NCBI RefSeq assembly: GCF_045807065.1
Contig: NZ_JBJMIE010000098.1
Span: forward strand, 1-20,974
Direction of reading: 5' to 3'
From: Actinophytocola sp045807065
GTDB lineage: Bacteria > Actinomycetota > Actinomycetes > Mycobacteriales > Pseudonocardiaceae
Length of the DNA: 20,974 nt
The notes beneath the pieces were generated by a model. It saw only the letters and a program-made list of their open reading frames with translations. It did not search any database and was not told the origin of the DNA. Below, one piece after another: positions 1 through 8,154 of this stretch. The stretch's first letter is position 1; every line of letters begins with the position of its first letter. The position numbers and the translations under genes are program-made.

Positions 1-1030
1 CCTGCCGTTGCACGAACTCGCGCCGCACGTCCGGGCCCACCAGGCGGTCGACCTCCGCGAGGAGCTCCTCCTCGGTGCCCGGCAGCACGCGGATGTCCAC
101 CAGCGCGGTCGCCGAACCCGGGATCACGTTCACCTTGTAGCCCGCCTCGAGCACGGTCGGCGTCGTGCTGTTGCGGACGGTGTTTTCGATGATCTTCGCG
201 GCCGGGCCGAGGCGGCGCAGCGTCTCGTCCATGTCGGACAGGTCGACCTCGATGCCCAGCGCCGGGCCGGCGGCGTCGAGGAACGCGCGGACCGCCGGGG
301 TCAGGTGCACCGGCCACCGGTGGGCGGCCAGCCTGGACAGCGCGTGCACCAGGGTGGTCACCGCGTTCTCGTCGTTGCGCCGCGAGGCGTGGCCGGCCCG
401 GCCGGTCGCCGTGAGGCGCAGGTGCGCGGTACCGCGCTCGGCCGTCGCGACGGGGTACAGGTGGACCGGGCTCCCGTCCGCGTGCCTGGCGCGGACCGTG
501 TAGCCGCCGGACTCGCCGATGGCCACCGCGCAGCCCTCGAACAGCGACGGGTGGTTGTCGACCAGCCAGTGGGCACCCCACTGGCCGCGGTCCTCCTCGT
601 CGGCCACGAACGCCAGCACGATGTCCCGCCGCGGCACCGTGCCGCCCGCCGACCAGCGGGACAGCACGGTGAGGAGGGTGGCGCACATGTCCTTCATGTC
701 GACCGCGCCCCGGCCCCACACGTAGCCGTCCCGGATCTCGCCGGCGAACGGCGGCACGGTCCACTCCGTCGCGTCCGCCGGGACCACGTCCAGGTGGGCC
801 TGGACGAGCAGCGCCGGCAGCGACGGGTCCGCCCCCGGCACCCGGGCGACCACGTTCGACCTGGTGGGTGAGGGTTCCAGCAGCGCGGGCCGGAACCCGA
901 AGTCGGTCAGGTACTCGGCGATGAACTCGGCGATCGCCCGCTCACCGAGCAGTGACTCCCCGTCCCCGAGGTTCGTGGTGTCGAACCTGATCAGCTCCGC
1001 GCACAGCTCATCGACCGCCAACTCACCCAT
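1..1030 (-). CDS. M20 family metallopeptidase (3' end outside window)
   Basis: Reading leftward from an ATG at 1030, the frame stays open to the window edge, about 343 codons, so the C-terminus is missing. The translation begins MGELAVDELCAEL and carries M20 metal-site motifs in order: AHLDVVPAD near residue 83 (first His), GRGAVDMKDM (bridging Asp), and DEED (catalytic Glu and metal Glu) near residue 149. A GRAGHASR stretch follows, as in the lid domain of the ArgE/DapE/carboxypeptidase group. The last metal-ligand His would lie beyond the window. M20 enzymes are usually cytosolic di-zinc hydrolases of dipeptides or N-acylated amino acids. No signal peptide is visible. The start has a good ribosome site (GGAAGGAAG just upstream) and overlaps the M55 stop by 8 nt (ATGGGTGA), so the two are probably translationally coupled. 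Substrate cannot be told from sequence; family assignment is firm. Confidence 0.9.
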   Translation of the reverse strand, partial: MGELAVDELCAELIRFDTTNLGDGESLLGERAIAEFIAEYLTDFGFRPALLEPSPTRSNVVARVPGADPSLPALLVQAHLDVVPADATEWTVPPFAGEIRDGYVWGRGAVDMKDMCATLLTVLSRWSAGGTVPRRDIVLAFVADEEDRGQWGAHWLVDNHPSLFEGCAVAIGESGGYTVRARHADGSPVHLYPVATAERGTAHLRLTATGRAGHASRRNDENAVTTLVHALSRLAAHRWPVHLTPAVRAFLDAAGPALGIEVDLSDMDETLRRLGPAAKIIENTVRNSTTPTVLEAGYKVNVIPGSATALVDIRVLPGTEEELLAEVDRLVGPDVRREFVQRQ

Positions 1031-1850
1031 AGCTTCCTTCCACGGCGCTGCTGGCGATCGCCGTGACCACCTTGAACGCCTTCATCGCGTCGGTCATGGT
1101 GGCGGCGTCGAATCCCACACGCCGCACGTCGAGTTGTTCCACCGTCGGCACCACCGCGGCCGCCGCGGCAAGGTGCGCGGCGTCGAACTCCACCTCGATG
1201 CGATGCCCGCCGGTCGCGCCCGGGAAACGTCCCGCGTGGGCCATGCCGGCCCTGGCCGCCTCCTCGATGGCCGCCGCGGTCACCGACGGCGGCAGGCAGA
1301 TCGCCGCGTACCGGCTCACGCACTCCTTCACCGCGACCGTCCGCGCGTCCGGGGCGTAGGACCCGGCGTCCTCACAGGTCAGGTCGTCGCCGGTGACGAG
1401 GAGCACCGGGACGCCGTGCTCGGCGGCGAGTGCCGCGTTGAGCCGGCCCTCACTCGCGTGCACGCCGTCGAGCCACACGCCGGTGATCTGGTTGGGCAGG
1501 TAGGTGTGGGACAGCACACCCTCGACCCCGGCGCCGGTGTGGTATCCGAGGAACACCACGCCGTCCACACCGGAGTCGATGCCCTGCATCATCGACAGCG
1601 GCTTGTGCCTGCCGATGAGCAGGCGTGCCCGCGTGTCGAGGTCCTCGAGGAGGATGTTGCGCTGGCTGGAGTGGGCCTCGTTCACCAGCACGTCGGTCGC
1701 GCCGCCCGCGTACAGCCCCGCGACCGCCGCGTTCACGTCGCTGGTGAAGATGTTTCGGAAACGCTGCCACTGATCGGTTCCGACCTGCACGTCCGCCGTC
1801 CAGGTGACGCCGCTGGCGCCTTCCATGTCGGCTGAAATCATGATCCGCAC
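1023..1850 (-). CDS. M55 family D-aminopeptidase (DppA-type)
   Basis: This is a cytosolic zinc aminopeptidase of the family typified by Bacillus subtilis DppA, which releases N-terminal D-amino acids from short peptides. With the GTG at 1850 as start the protein is 275 residues, matching the family length. The known ligands then fall on the family numbering: Asp8 and Glu10 (ISADMEG), His60 (VNEAH), His104 (LGYH) and Glu134 (HASEG, family Glu133), with the catalytic-region His at 115 (GVLSH). A longer in-frame GTG at 1889 adds 13 unconserved residues and is less likely. No clear Shine-Dalgarno precedes 1850. A TAACGT box lies 8 nt upstream, which would suit a nearly leaderless message. The gene overlaps the M20 peptidase by 8 nt and diverges from the peptide importer operon, so degradation of imported D-residue-containing or cell-wall-derived peptides is a reasonable inference. 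Confidence 0.93.
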   Translation of the reverse strand: MRIMISADMEGASGVTWTADVQVGTDQWQRFRNIFTSDVNAAVAGLYAGGATDVLVNEAHSSQRNILLEDLDTRARLLIGRHKPLSMMQGIDSGVDGVVFLGYHTGAGVEGVLSHTYLPNQITGVWLDGVHASEGRLNAALAAEHGVPVLLVTGDDLTCEDAGSYAPDARTVAVKECVSRYAAICLPPSVTAAAIEEAARAGMAHAGRFPGATGGHRIEVEFDAAHLAAAAAVVPTVEQLDVRRVGFDAATMTDAMKAFKVVTAIASSAVEGSYG

Positions 1851-1944
1851 AGCACCACACGTTACGTCTTGGCACACCGTTGCAGACACAGATTGACTTC
1901 AAGCACCTCTAAGTGGTTACTTCCTTCCAACTTACGAGGAAGAG
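1851..1944. promoter_or_regulatory. Divergent promoter region, peptidases versus peptide importer
   Basis: These 94 nt separate the M55/M20 pair from the importer operon and are less GC-rich than their surroundings. On the plus strand TTGACT (1893-1898) and TTACTT (1917-1922), 18 nt apart, form a weak promoter candidate for the binding protein gene. The purine-rich ribosome site GAGGAAGAGG lies at 1936-1945. CTTCCT (1920-1925) can pair with AGGAAG (1937-1942) and would mask that ribosome site if transcription starts upstream of it. On the minus strand TAACGT (1864-1859) is a -10 candidate for the peptidases. No operator of a recognised regulator was identified. Confidence 0.4.
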
Positions 1945-3816
1945 GTGATCATCGTGAGATCGACGCTACGGGCGCTCGGTGTCACCCTCATGGCGTCGGC
2001 CCTGGTCACAGGCCCGGTCGCGGCACCGGCCGGTGCCGAGGCGGCCGGCGCACAGAGCCCCAAGATACTCCGCATCGGCGTCACACAGGAGGTTGACTCA
2101 CTCAACCCCTTCATCTCTATCACCCGAACGGGTACAGACATCCTGCGGGCCAACTTCGACTACCTGACGGTCTACAGCCAGCAGGACTACTCGGTGGAGC
2201 CGAGCCTCGCCGAGTCCTGGACGACCTCCGACGACAAGCTGACGTGGACGTTCAAGATCCGCAAGGGCGTGAAGTGGTCGGACGGGCAGCCGTTGACCGC
2301 CAAGGACCCGGCGTTCACGTTCAACAAGATGCTCTCCGACGAGACCGCGCGCACGGCGAACGGCAGCTACGTCGCCCAGTTCGAGTCGGTCAAGGCGACG
2401 GACGACTACACCCTGGTCATCAAGACCAAGGTGCCGCAGTCGACCATGCTGGCCCTGGACGTCCCGATCGTGCCGGAGCACGTCTGGTCGAAGGTCGCCG
2501 ACATCGGCGCCGAGCCGCAGTTCCCCATGGTGGGCAGCGGTCCGTTCTACGTGACGGACTTCAAGGAAGCCCAGTTCACCAAGATGAAGGCCAACCCGCA
2601 CTACTGGCGCGGCAAGGCCAAGATCGACGAGCTGCACTTCATCTACTACCGCAACTCCGACGCCGCGGTCACCGCGCTGCAGAGCGGGCAGATCGACCTG
2701 GTCAACCGGCTCACCCCGACCCAGTTCGACGCGTTGCAGGGCAACTCGGATGTCGCGCTGAACAACGCGCAGAACCGCCGGTTCAACGAGATCGTGATCA
2801 ACCCGGGTGCGGCGACGAACGACGGCACGCCGATCGGCAACGGCAACCCCGCGCTGAAGGACGTCAAGCTGCGGCAGGCGATCGCACAGGCGATCGACTC
2901 GAAGACGCTGGTCGACAAGGTGTGGGGCGGCTACGCGACCGAGGCCGCGGGGTACATCCCACCCGCGTTCAAGGACTACGCGTGGAAGCCGCAGGGTGAC
3001 GAGGTCCGCAAGTTCGACCTCGCCGCCGCCAACAAGGCACTCGACGCGGCCGGCTACAAGAAGGGCCCGGACGGCATCCGTCTGGACAAGCAGGGCCAGC
3101 CGCTGAACCTGCGGCTCCTGGCGCACGCGGAGAACGTCGTCGACGAGAACGCGGGCCCGTTCATCAAGGGCTGGCTGAAGGACATCGGCCTCAACATCAC
3201 GATCCAGCCGGTGTCGGACACGCAGATCAACGAGGCCACCACGCGTGGCGAGTTCGACCTCGCGTTCTCCGGCTGGAACGCCAACCCCGACCCGGACTAC
3301 GTCCTGTCGCTGCAGACCTGCGCCAACCGCCCCAACGCCGAGGGCAAGGGCGGCACCCCGGACTCGTTCTTCTGCGACAAGACCTACGACGACCTGTACA
3401 AGAAGCAGCTGTCGGAGCTGGACCCGGCCAAGCGCCAGGACATCGTCAAGCAGATGCAGGCGCGGCTCTACGACCAGGCGCCGCTGGTCATCCTCGGGTA
3501 CGACAACGCGCTGGAGGCCTACAACAAGAAGGCCTTCGAGGGCTTCCCGCTGCAGCCCGCCAAGGGCGTGATCATGAACCAGCAGGGCTACTGGGGCTAC
3601 TACGGCGCCACCCCGGCCGGCGAGGGTCCCGTCCCCGTGTTCGGCAAGAACGGCGAGAACACCGCCACCGGCGCCGACACCTCGCAGGCGGCCAGCGAGG
3701 ACAGCTCGAACACCGGGCTGATCCTCGGCATCATCGGCGCGGTCGTGTTGGTGCTGCTGGTCGGCGGGTTCTTCGTCGTGCGGAGCCGCCGCAGGACCGC
3801 GGACGAGCGGGAGTAA
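1945..3816 (+). CDS. Peptide ABC transporter substrate-binding protein, family 5, C-terminally anchored
   Basis: This is an extracytoplasmic solute-binding protein of the DppA/OppA/NikA class (SBP_bac_5), 623 residues. It has a Sec-type signal peptide (charged RSTLR, hydrophobic stretch to about residue 25, AxA-like cleavage near PAGAEA). The core follows, with family features such as RIGVTQEVDSLNP, EPSLAESW and VKWSDGQPLTAKD. A Cys pair (LQTC near 457 and FFCDKT near 474) may form a disulfide. There is no lipobox Cys after the signal peptide. Instead a low-complexity linker leads to a hydrophobic helix (about 592-612) and a basic tail RSRRR, so the protein is probably tethered by a C-terminal membrane helix. 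GTG at 1945 or GTG at 1954 could start it; the second is better spaced from GAGGAAGAGG. It heads a four-gene importer operon; the peptide ligand is unknown. Confidence 0.93.
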   Translation: MIIVRSTLRALGVTLMASALVTGPVAAPAGAEAAGAQSPKILRIGVTQEVDSLNPFISITRTGTDILRANFDYLTVYSQQDYSVEPSLAESWTTSDDKLTWTFKIRKGVKWSDGQPLTAKDPAFTFNKMLSDETARTANGSYVAQFESVKATDDYTLVIKTKVPQSTMLALDVPIVPEHVWSKVADIGAEPQFPMVGSGPFYVTDFKEAQFTKMKANPHYWRGKAKIDELHFIYYRNSDAAVTALQSGQIDLVNRLTPTQFDALQGNSDVALNNAQNRRFNEIVINPGAATNDGTPIGNGNPALKDVKLRQAIAQAIDSKTLVDKVWGGYATEAAGYIPPAFKDYAWKPQGDEVRKFDLAAANKALDAAGYKKGPDGIRLDKQGQPLNLRLLAHAENVVDENAGPFIKGWLKDIGLNITIQPVSDTQINEATTRGEFDLAFSGWNANPDPDYVLSLQTCANRPNAEGKGGTPDSFFCDKTYDDLYKKQLSELDPAKRQDIVKQMQARLYDQAPLVILGYDNALEAYNKKAFEGFPLQPAKGVIMNQQGYWGYYGATPAGEGPVPVFGKNGENTATGADTSQAASEDSSNTGLILGIIGAVVLVLLVGGFFVVRSRRRTADERE

Positions 3817-3825
3817 GCGAACACC

Positions 3826-4851
3826 GTGTCGGACATCCTCATCCCGACGGAGGAGGCACTCGCGGAGGCTCCGCCACCCACCCGTGGTGGCGGGGCACTC
3901 CGCTACGTGCTGACGAAGATCGGCGGCGGCCTCATCAGCTTCGCCCTGGTGGTCGTGCTCGGCTTCCTGCTGTTCCGGGCGCTGCCGGGCGACGTCGTGC
4001 AGACCATGACCCGGGGCCGGCCCGCGACCCCGGCGATGATGGCCGCCCTGGAGCACAAGTACGGGCTGGACCTGCCGCTGTGGCAGCAGTTCCTCCACTA
4101 CATCGGCGCGCTGCTGCACGGCGACATGGGCGAGTCGTACTTCTACAACGTGCCGGTCTGGCAGAAGATCGGCGAGCGGCTCTGGCCGACGCTCCTGCTG
4201 GTCGGCGTGTCGACGCTGATCTCGGTGGCGCTCGGGCTGTGGCTGGGCACCCGGGCGGGGTGGCGGCGGGGCAGCCTGTTCGACCGGCTGTCCACCGGCG
4301 TCGCGCTCACGCTGTGGTCGACGCCGACGTTCTGGCTCGGCATGCTCCTGCTCGCCGCCACGAGCGGGTGGTTCCCGACCGCCGGGATCGTCAACTCCGA
4401 CACGCCACCGGACTTCTTCTCACAGGCGGTCGACGTCGCCCACCACATGGTGCTGCCGACCGTCACGCTGGTGGCGGTCACCTACGCGCAGTACCAACTG
4501 GTGATGCGGTCCTCGCTCATCGAGGAGATGGGCGCGGACTACCTGACCACCGCGCGGGCCAAGGGGCTGCGTGAAGACCTGGTGCGGCGCCGGCACGCGG
4601 TGCCGAACGCGCTGCTGCCGACGGTGACGCTGGTGTTCCTGCACCTCGGGTTCGTGATCGCGGGCGCGATCAGCGTGGAGACGGTGTTCTCCTGGCCCGG
4701 CCTCGGCCTGCTGACCTACGACGCGCTGACCAAGAACGACCTGCCGCTCCTGCAGGGCACGTTCATCGTCCTGGCCGGCGCGGTGATCCTGATGAACACG
4801 CTCGCGGACCTGCTGTACCGCGTGCTGGACCCGAGGGTGCGTGCGGCATGA
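3826..4851 (+). CDS. Peptide ABC transporter permease, DppB-type
   Basis: This is the first inner-membrane subunit of the importer, 341 residues, starting at a GTG 9 nt after the binding protein stop. A 30-residue polar N-terminus precedes TM1 (LISFALVVVLGFLLF). Typical DppB landmarks follow: LFRALPGD, the periplasmic region with KYGLDLPLWQQFLHYI and GDMGESY, then the permease core. The EAA-type coupling loop, which docks on the ATPase, is at ARAKGLREDLVRRRHAVPNAL. The C-terminal SVETVFSWPGLG stretch is also characteristic of the subfamily. The stop overlaps the next start as ATGA (4848-4851), which suggests translational coupling. About six membrane helices are expected. The assignment to the DppB/OppB side is firm; the transported peptide class is not evident. 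Confidence 0.94.
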   Translation: MSDILIPTEEALAEAPPPTRGGGALRYVLTKIGGGLISFALVVVLGFLLFRALPGDVVQTMTRGRPATPAMMAALEHKYGLDLPLWQQFLHYIGALLHGDMGESYFYNVPVWQKIGERLWPTLLLVGVSTLISVALGLWLGTRAGWRRGSLFDRLSTGVALTLWSTPTFWLGMLLLAATSGWFPTAGIVNSDTPPDFFSQAVDVAHHMVLPTVTLVAVTYAQYQLVMRSSLIEEMGADYLTTARAKGLREDLVRRRHAVPNALLPTVTLVFLHLGFVIAGAISVETVFSWPGLGLLTYDALTKNDLPLLQGTFIVLAGAVILMNTLADLLYRVLDPRVRAA

Positions 4852-5750
4852 GCAGTCCATCTCCACGGGCTCTGGCGTGGCACCGCCGCGGTGCGGCGTT
4901 CGCGGCGGGCTGGCGGGAGTTCGCCAGGCAGCGGTCCGGTCTCGTGGGCCTGGTGTTGCTGGTGGTGATCGTGCTGCTGGCGGTGCTCGCGCCGGTGCTG
5001 TCCGACCGGGACGGCCTGGATGTCACGAAGGCCACCGGCGGGCGGCTGGAGTCGCCGAGCGGCGAGTTCTGGCTCGGCACGGACCGCCCCGGCCGCTCGG
5101 TGCTGCTGCTGACCTGGTGGAGCGCGCGGGTCTCGCTGTCCGTCGGGTTCACCGCCACGCTGCTGTCGGTGGGGATCGGCACGGTCATCGGCATCCTGGC
5201 CGCGCACTTCGGCCGGTGGGTGTCGGCCGGCCTGATGCGGCTCACCGACTTCTTCCTCGTGCTGCCGTCACTGGTGCTGGCGATCGCGCTGTCCACGGTG
5301 CTGGAGCGCGGGATCGGCACGATCATCCTCGCGATCGGGCTGACCTCGTGGCCCGCGGCGGCGCGGTTGGTGCGCGCGCAGACGCTGACGATCGAGGCGC
5401 GCCCGTACATCGAGCGGGCGCGGGCCCTGGGCGGCGGGCACCTCCACGTGATCGGCAAGCACGTGCTGCCGGCGGTGCTGCCGCTGGTCTTCGTGAACAC
5501 GACCCTCGCGGTCGGGTCGGCGATCGTGGCCGAGTCGACGCTGTCGTTCCTCGGCCTCGGCGACCCGGACCCGATGCGGCCGTCGTGGGGGTCGATGCTG
5601 CGCTCGGCCTGGCTGGACTCGGCCATCATCGCCGGCGCCTGGTGGTACCTCTTACCTCCCGGCATCGCGATCGGCATCGTGGTGCTGGCGTTCACGATGG
5701 TCGGTCGTGCGCTGGAGGGTGTGCTGAACCCACGACTGCGGGAGGGCTGA
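4848..5750 (+). CDS. Peptide ABC transporter permease, DppC-type
   Basis: This is the second inner-membrane subunit, 300 residues, beginning in the ATGA overlap with the upstream permease. It shows DppC/OppC features: an N-terminal cytoplasmic segment, TM1 (LVGLVLLVVIVLLAVLAP), the loop motif LGTDRPGRSVLLL (a variant of LGTDxxGRDVLSR), SARVSLSVG opening the permease domain, and the coupling loop ERARALGGGHLHVIGKHVLP. AESTLSFLGLG and PSWGSML near the C-terminus are family hallmarks. It would pair with the DppB-type subunit to form the channel driven by the fused ATPase encoded 1 nt downstream. No truncation or odd residues are seen apart from the S-for-D change in the GRDVL motif. Confidence 0.94.
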   Translation: MSSPSPRALAWHRRGAAFAAGWREFARQRSGLVGLVLLVVIVLLAVLAPVLSDRDGLDVTKATGGRLESPSGEFWLGTDRPGRSVLLLTWWSARVSLSVGFTATLLSVGIGTVIGILAAHFGRWVSAGLMRLTDFFLVLPSLVLAIALSTVLERGIGTIILAIGLTSWPAAARLVRAQTLTIEARPYIERARALGGGHLHVIGKHVLPAVLPLVFVNTTLAVGSAIVAESTLSFLGLGDPDPMRPSWGSMLRSAWLDSAIIAGAWWYLLPPGIAIGIVVLAFTMVGRALEGVLNPRLREG

Positions 5751-5751
5751 C

Positions 5752-7398
5752 GTGCCGCTGTTGGAACTGCGGGACCTGTCCGTCCGGTACCGCAACCGCG
5801 ATATCGAGGCCGTGCGCGGGGTGTCGCTGACGCTCGACGCGGGGGAGACGCTGGGGCTGGCGGGGGAGTCGGGCTGCGGCAAGTCGACGCTCGCCATGTC
5901 CGTGCTGCGCCTGCTCCCGCCGACGGCCGCGATCGACGGCGAGATCCTGCTGGACGGCGAGGACGTCACCACGATGAGCTGGGGCCGGCTGCGTGCCGTG
6001 CGCTGGACGTCGGCGGCGATCGTCTTCCAGGGCGCGATGCACGCGTTGAACCCGGTGCGGCGGGTGCGTGACCAGATCGCCGAACCGATCGAGCTGCACA
6101 GCAAGACCCCGGTGTCGGCGCCGGCGCTGCGCAAGCGGGTGAACGAACTGCTCACCCAGGTCGAGCTGCCCGTGGCGAAGGGCGACGCGTACCCGCACGA
6201 GCTGTCCGGCGGGCAGAAGCAGCGCGTGATGATCGCGATGGCGCTGGCGTGCGAGCCGCGGCTGGTGGTCGCCGACGAGCCGACGACCGCGCTCGACGTG
6301 ATCGTGCAGGCCCAGGTGCTGGCGCTGATGTCGGACCTGGTGGCGCGCAAGGACATCGGGCTGATCATGATCAGCCACGACCTGGCGGTGCTGGCGTCGA
6401 CGTGCAAGCGGCTGGCGGTGATGTACCAGGGGTCGGTGGTCGAGGAGGGCCCGTCCGCCTCGGTGATCACCTCGCCCAGCCACGAGCACACGAGGACCCT
6501 GGCCGCCGCGTTCCCGACGGTCGGCGACCCGGCGTCCCGGTACGCCCCGGCCACGTCGAGCCCACTGGAGTTGCCCGCCCCGACGCCGGGGGAGGAGCTG
6601 CTGCGGACGTCGGACCTGCACGTCACGTTCCGCGGTCGCGACGTCACCCACGCGGTGGCGGGCGTCGACCTGTCGGTGCGGCGCGGGGAGATCGTGGCGC
6701 TGGTCGGCCAGTCCGGCTCGGGCAAGACGACCCTCGCGCGGACGATCCTGGGCCTGCAGCAACCCACGAGCGGCGAGGTGCGCTACGACGGCAGGCCGGT
6801 GCCCCGCTCGTCGAGGGGGCTGAAGGCGTACCGGCGGGAGGTGCAGCTGGTGCTGCAGGACCCGACGAGCGCGCTGAACCCGCGACACTCGGTCTACGAG
6901 GCGATCGCCGAAGGCCTGCGCATCCACCGCGTGCCGGGCGACGAACGCGAGCACGTGGCGGCGGCACTGGACGCGGCCGAGCTGCGCCCGCCCGCGGAGT
7001 TCATGCCGCTGCTGCCGCACCAGCTGTCCGGCGGCCAGCGGCAGCGCGTGGTGATCGCGGGCGCGCTGGCACTGGCACCGAAGCTACTGGTCGCCGACGA
7101 GCCGGTGGCGTCCCTGGACGCGTCCGCACGCGGCGAGATCCTGGCCCTGCTGCTGCGCCTGCGGGCGAAGCTGGACCTCGCCGCCCTGGTGATCACCCAC
7201 GACCTCGGCCTGGCGTGGAACATCGCCGACCGGGTGGCGGTGATGTACCGGGGCGAACTGGTCGAGGTCGGCCCGGTGGACGAGGTGCTGAACAACCCGC
7301 AGCACTCGTACACACGGTCACTGTTGGCGGCCCTTCCGTCCACCCATTCGAATGAGCCAACGGCACGAGGTAGTGAAAGCCCTGTGTCAAGCGGCTGA
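5752..7398 (+). CDS. Fused double ABC ATPase of the peptide importer (DppD-DppF fusion)
   Basis: This 548-residue protein holds two complete nucleotide-binding domains and so supplies both ATPases of the importer. Domain 1 has Walker A GESGCGKST (38-46), Q-loop VFQGAM (Q93), signature LSGGQKQR (151-158), Walker B LVVADEP and the switch SHD near 208. Domain 2 has Walker A GQSGSGKTT (319-327), Q-loop VLQD (Q369), signature LSGGQRQR (425-432), Walker B LLVADEP and the switch ITHD. A proline- and serine-rich linker (about 255-285) joins them. The Cys-rich oligo/dipeptide C-terminal extension seen in some DppD/DppF proteins is not obvious. The GTG start lies 1 nt after the DppC-type stop. Such fusions are common in actinomycete peptide and nickel uptake operons. 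It is the last gene of the operon. Confidence 0.94.
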   Translation: MPLLELRDLSVRYRNRDIEAVRGVSLTLDAGETLGLAGESGCGKSTLAMSVLRLLPPTAAIDGEILLDGEDVTTMSWGRLRAVRWTSAAIVFQGAMHALNPVRRVRDQIAEPIELHSKTPVSAPALRKRVNELLTQVELPVAKGDAYPHELSGGQKQRVMIAMALACEPRLVVADEPTTALDVIVQAQVLALMSDLVARKDIGLIMISHDLAVLASTCKRLAVMYQGSVVEEGPSASVITSPSHEHTRTLAAAFPTVGDPASRYAPATSSPLELPAPTPGEELLRTSDLHVTFRGRDVTHAVAGVDLSVRRGEIVALVGQSGSGKTTLARTILGLQQPTSGEVRYDGRPVPRSSRGLKAYRREVQLVLQDPTSALNPRHSVYEAIAEGLRIHRVPGDEREHVAAALDAAELRPPAEFMPLLPHQLSGGQRQRVVIAGALALAPKLLVADEPVASLDASARGEILALLLRLRAKLDLAALVITHDLGLAWNIADRVAVMYRGELVEVGPVDEVLNNPQHSYTRSLLAALPSTHSNEPTARGSESPVSSG

Positions 7399-7466
7399 GT
7401 TGGCCTTCTCACGGCCAGTATTGGCAGCGACACGCAGAGTAGAGTCTTTGTCCGGGAATCTGATCT

Positions 7467-7493
7467 GGGCCGCTGCGTCCGTACTCGCGGCCC
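7467..7493 (+). terminator. Stem-loop between importer operon and DUF6461 gene
   Basis: A perfect inverted repeat, GGGCCGC (7467-7473) and GCGGCCC (7487-7493), with a 13-nt loop lies 68 nt after the ATPase stop. There is no T-run, which is usual in GC-rich actinomycetes. It is a plausible end of the importer transcript, but could also be part of the leader of the next gene. Confidence 0.4.
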
Positions 7494-7542
7494 GGATTTG
7501 GGCTGGCTTGGGGCGGAAGCAGCGTTGCGGGTAGGAGCGCGA

Positions 7543-8154
7543 ATGGCACTCGACGCTCTGGTCGGGAAGTACGCCTGGGTCAACCGGATCGAGGGGTGGA
7601 CCGTGGCGGTGATGCAGCGGCGGTCCGTCGACGAGGTGGTGCGGATCTACGGGGGTGGTCGTGGGGAGCCGATGGGGGAGCTGGCGTTCGTGGACATGGA
7701 CCGGCACCGCGGTCCCGATCCCGGCGGTGTCGAGCTGTTCGTGCAGGTGGTGACGGGTGCGGAGTTCACCGCGACCCTCGAGCACAACGGGTGGAGCGGC
7801 TCCTTCCCGGAGATCGCCCGTCGGTGCTCGGCTGGTGGCGGGTGGTCCTACGGCGTCACCTGGAACGTCAACGGCGCCGGGATGGTGACCCAGGCGGTCG
7901 ACGGGACGATCGTCGCCCGGTTCGAGTCGCTCTTCTCGTTCGAGCCCGAGCCGCGAGGGGATGAGCGCCGGCCGGGGTGGGCGATCGGGCCGCGGGTGGA
8001 CCCGGATCTCGCGTGGCAGGTGTGCATGGCCCAGCTCGAGCAGCGGACCGGCGTCGAGGTCGAGGAGCGGTGGCTGCGGGAACCGCACCCCACCTTCCGC
8101 ATCCCCGAGCCCTACTCGCTCTACCGTGACGTCGAGGGCGCGGACCGGTACTGA
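7543..8154 (+). CDS. DUF6461-like protein of unknown function
   Basis: A 203-residue soluble protein, starting at ATG 7543 behind a good ribosome site (AGGAG at 7533-7537). Its N-terminal layout (GKYAWVNRIEGWTVAVMQRRSVDEVVRIYGG) resembles the actinobacterial DUF6461 family, in which a Y-A-W element is followed by a short β-strand and a helix opening with an EEV-type turn. The middle part is a mixed α/β region with no recognisable catalytic motif. No signal peptide or membrane helix is present. Paralogues of this family are frequent in actinomycetes, but no function is established. It stands alone after a stem-loop and runs tail-to-tail into the GntR gene, overlapping it by 34 nt. An upstream in-frame start at 7498 would add 15 residues and lacks a ribosome site. 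Confidence 0.75.
   Translation: MALDALVGKYAWVNRIEGWTVAVMQRRSVDEVVRIYGGGRGEPMGELAFVDMDRHRGPDPGGVELFVQVVTGAEFTATLEHNGWSGSFPEIARRCSAGGGWSYGVTWNVNGAGMVTQAVDGTIVARFESLFSFEPEPRGDERRPGWAIGPRVDPDLAWQVCMAQLEQRTGVEVEERWLREPHPTFRIPEPYSLYRDVEGADRY

Noticed and set aside
1851..1889. N-terminal extension of the M55 peptidase from GTG 1889
   Set aside because: The extra 13 residues are not family-like, whereas the GTG at 1850 puts Asp8, Glu10, His60 and His104 at their known family positions.
2098..4119. Very long minus-strand open frame opposite the binding protein gene
   Set aside because: It is an antisense shadow produced by strong G/C bias at third positions; its translation is Arg/Val/Leu/Asp-rich with no domain, and it spans two well-supported plus-strand genes.
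4848..4851. ATGA overlap between the two permease genes
   Set aside because: Ordinary translational coupling in transporter operons; recorded in the gene entries but not unusual in itself.
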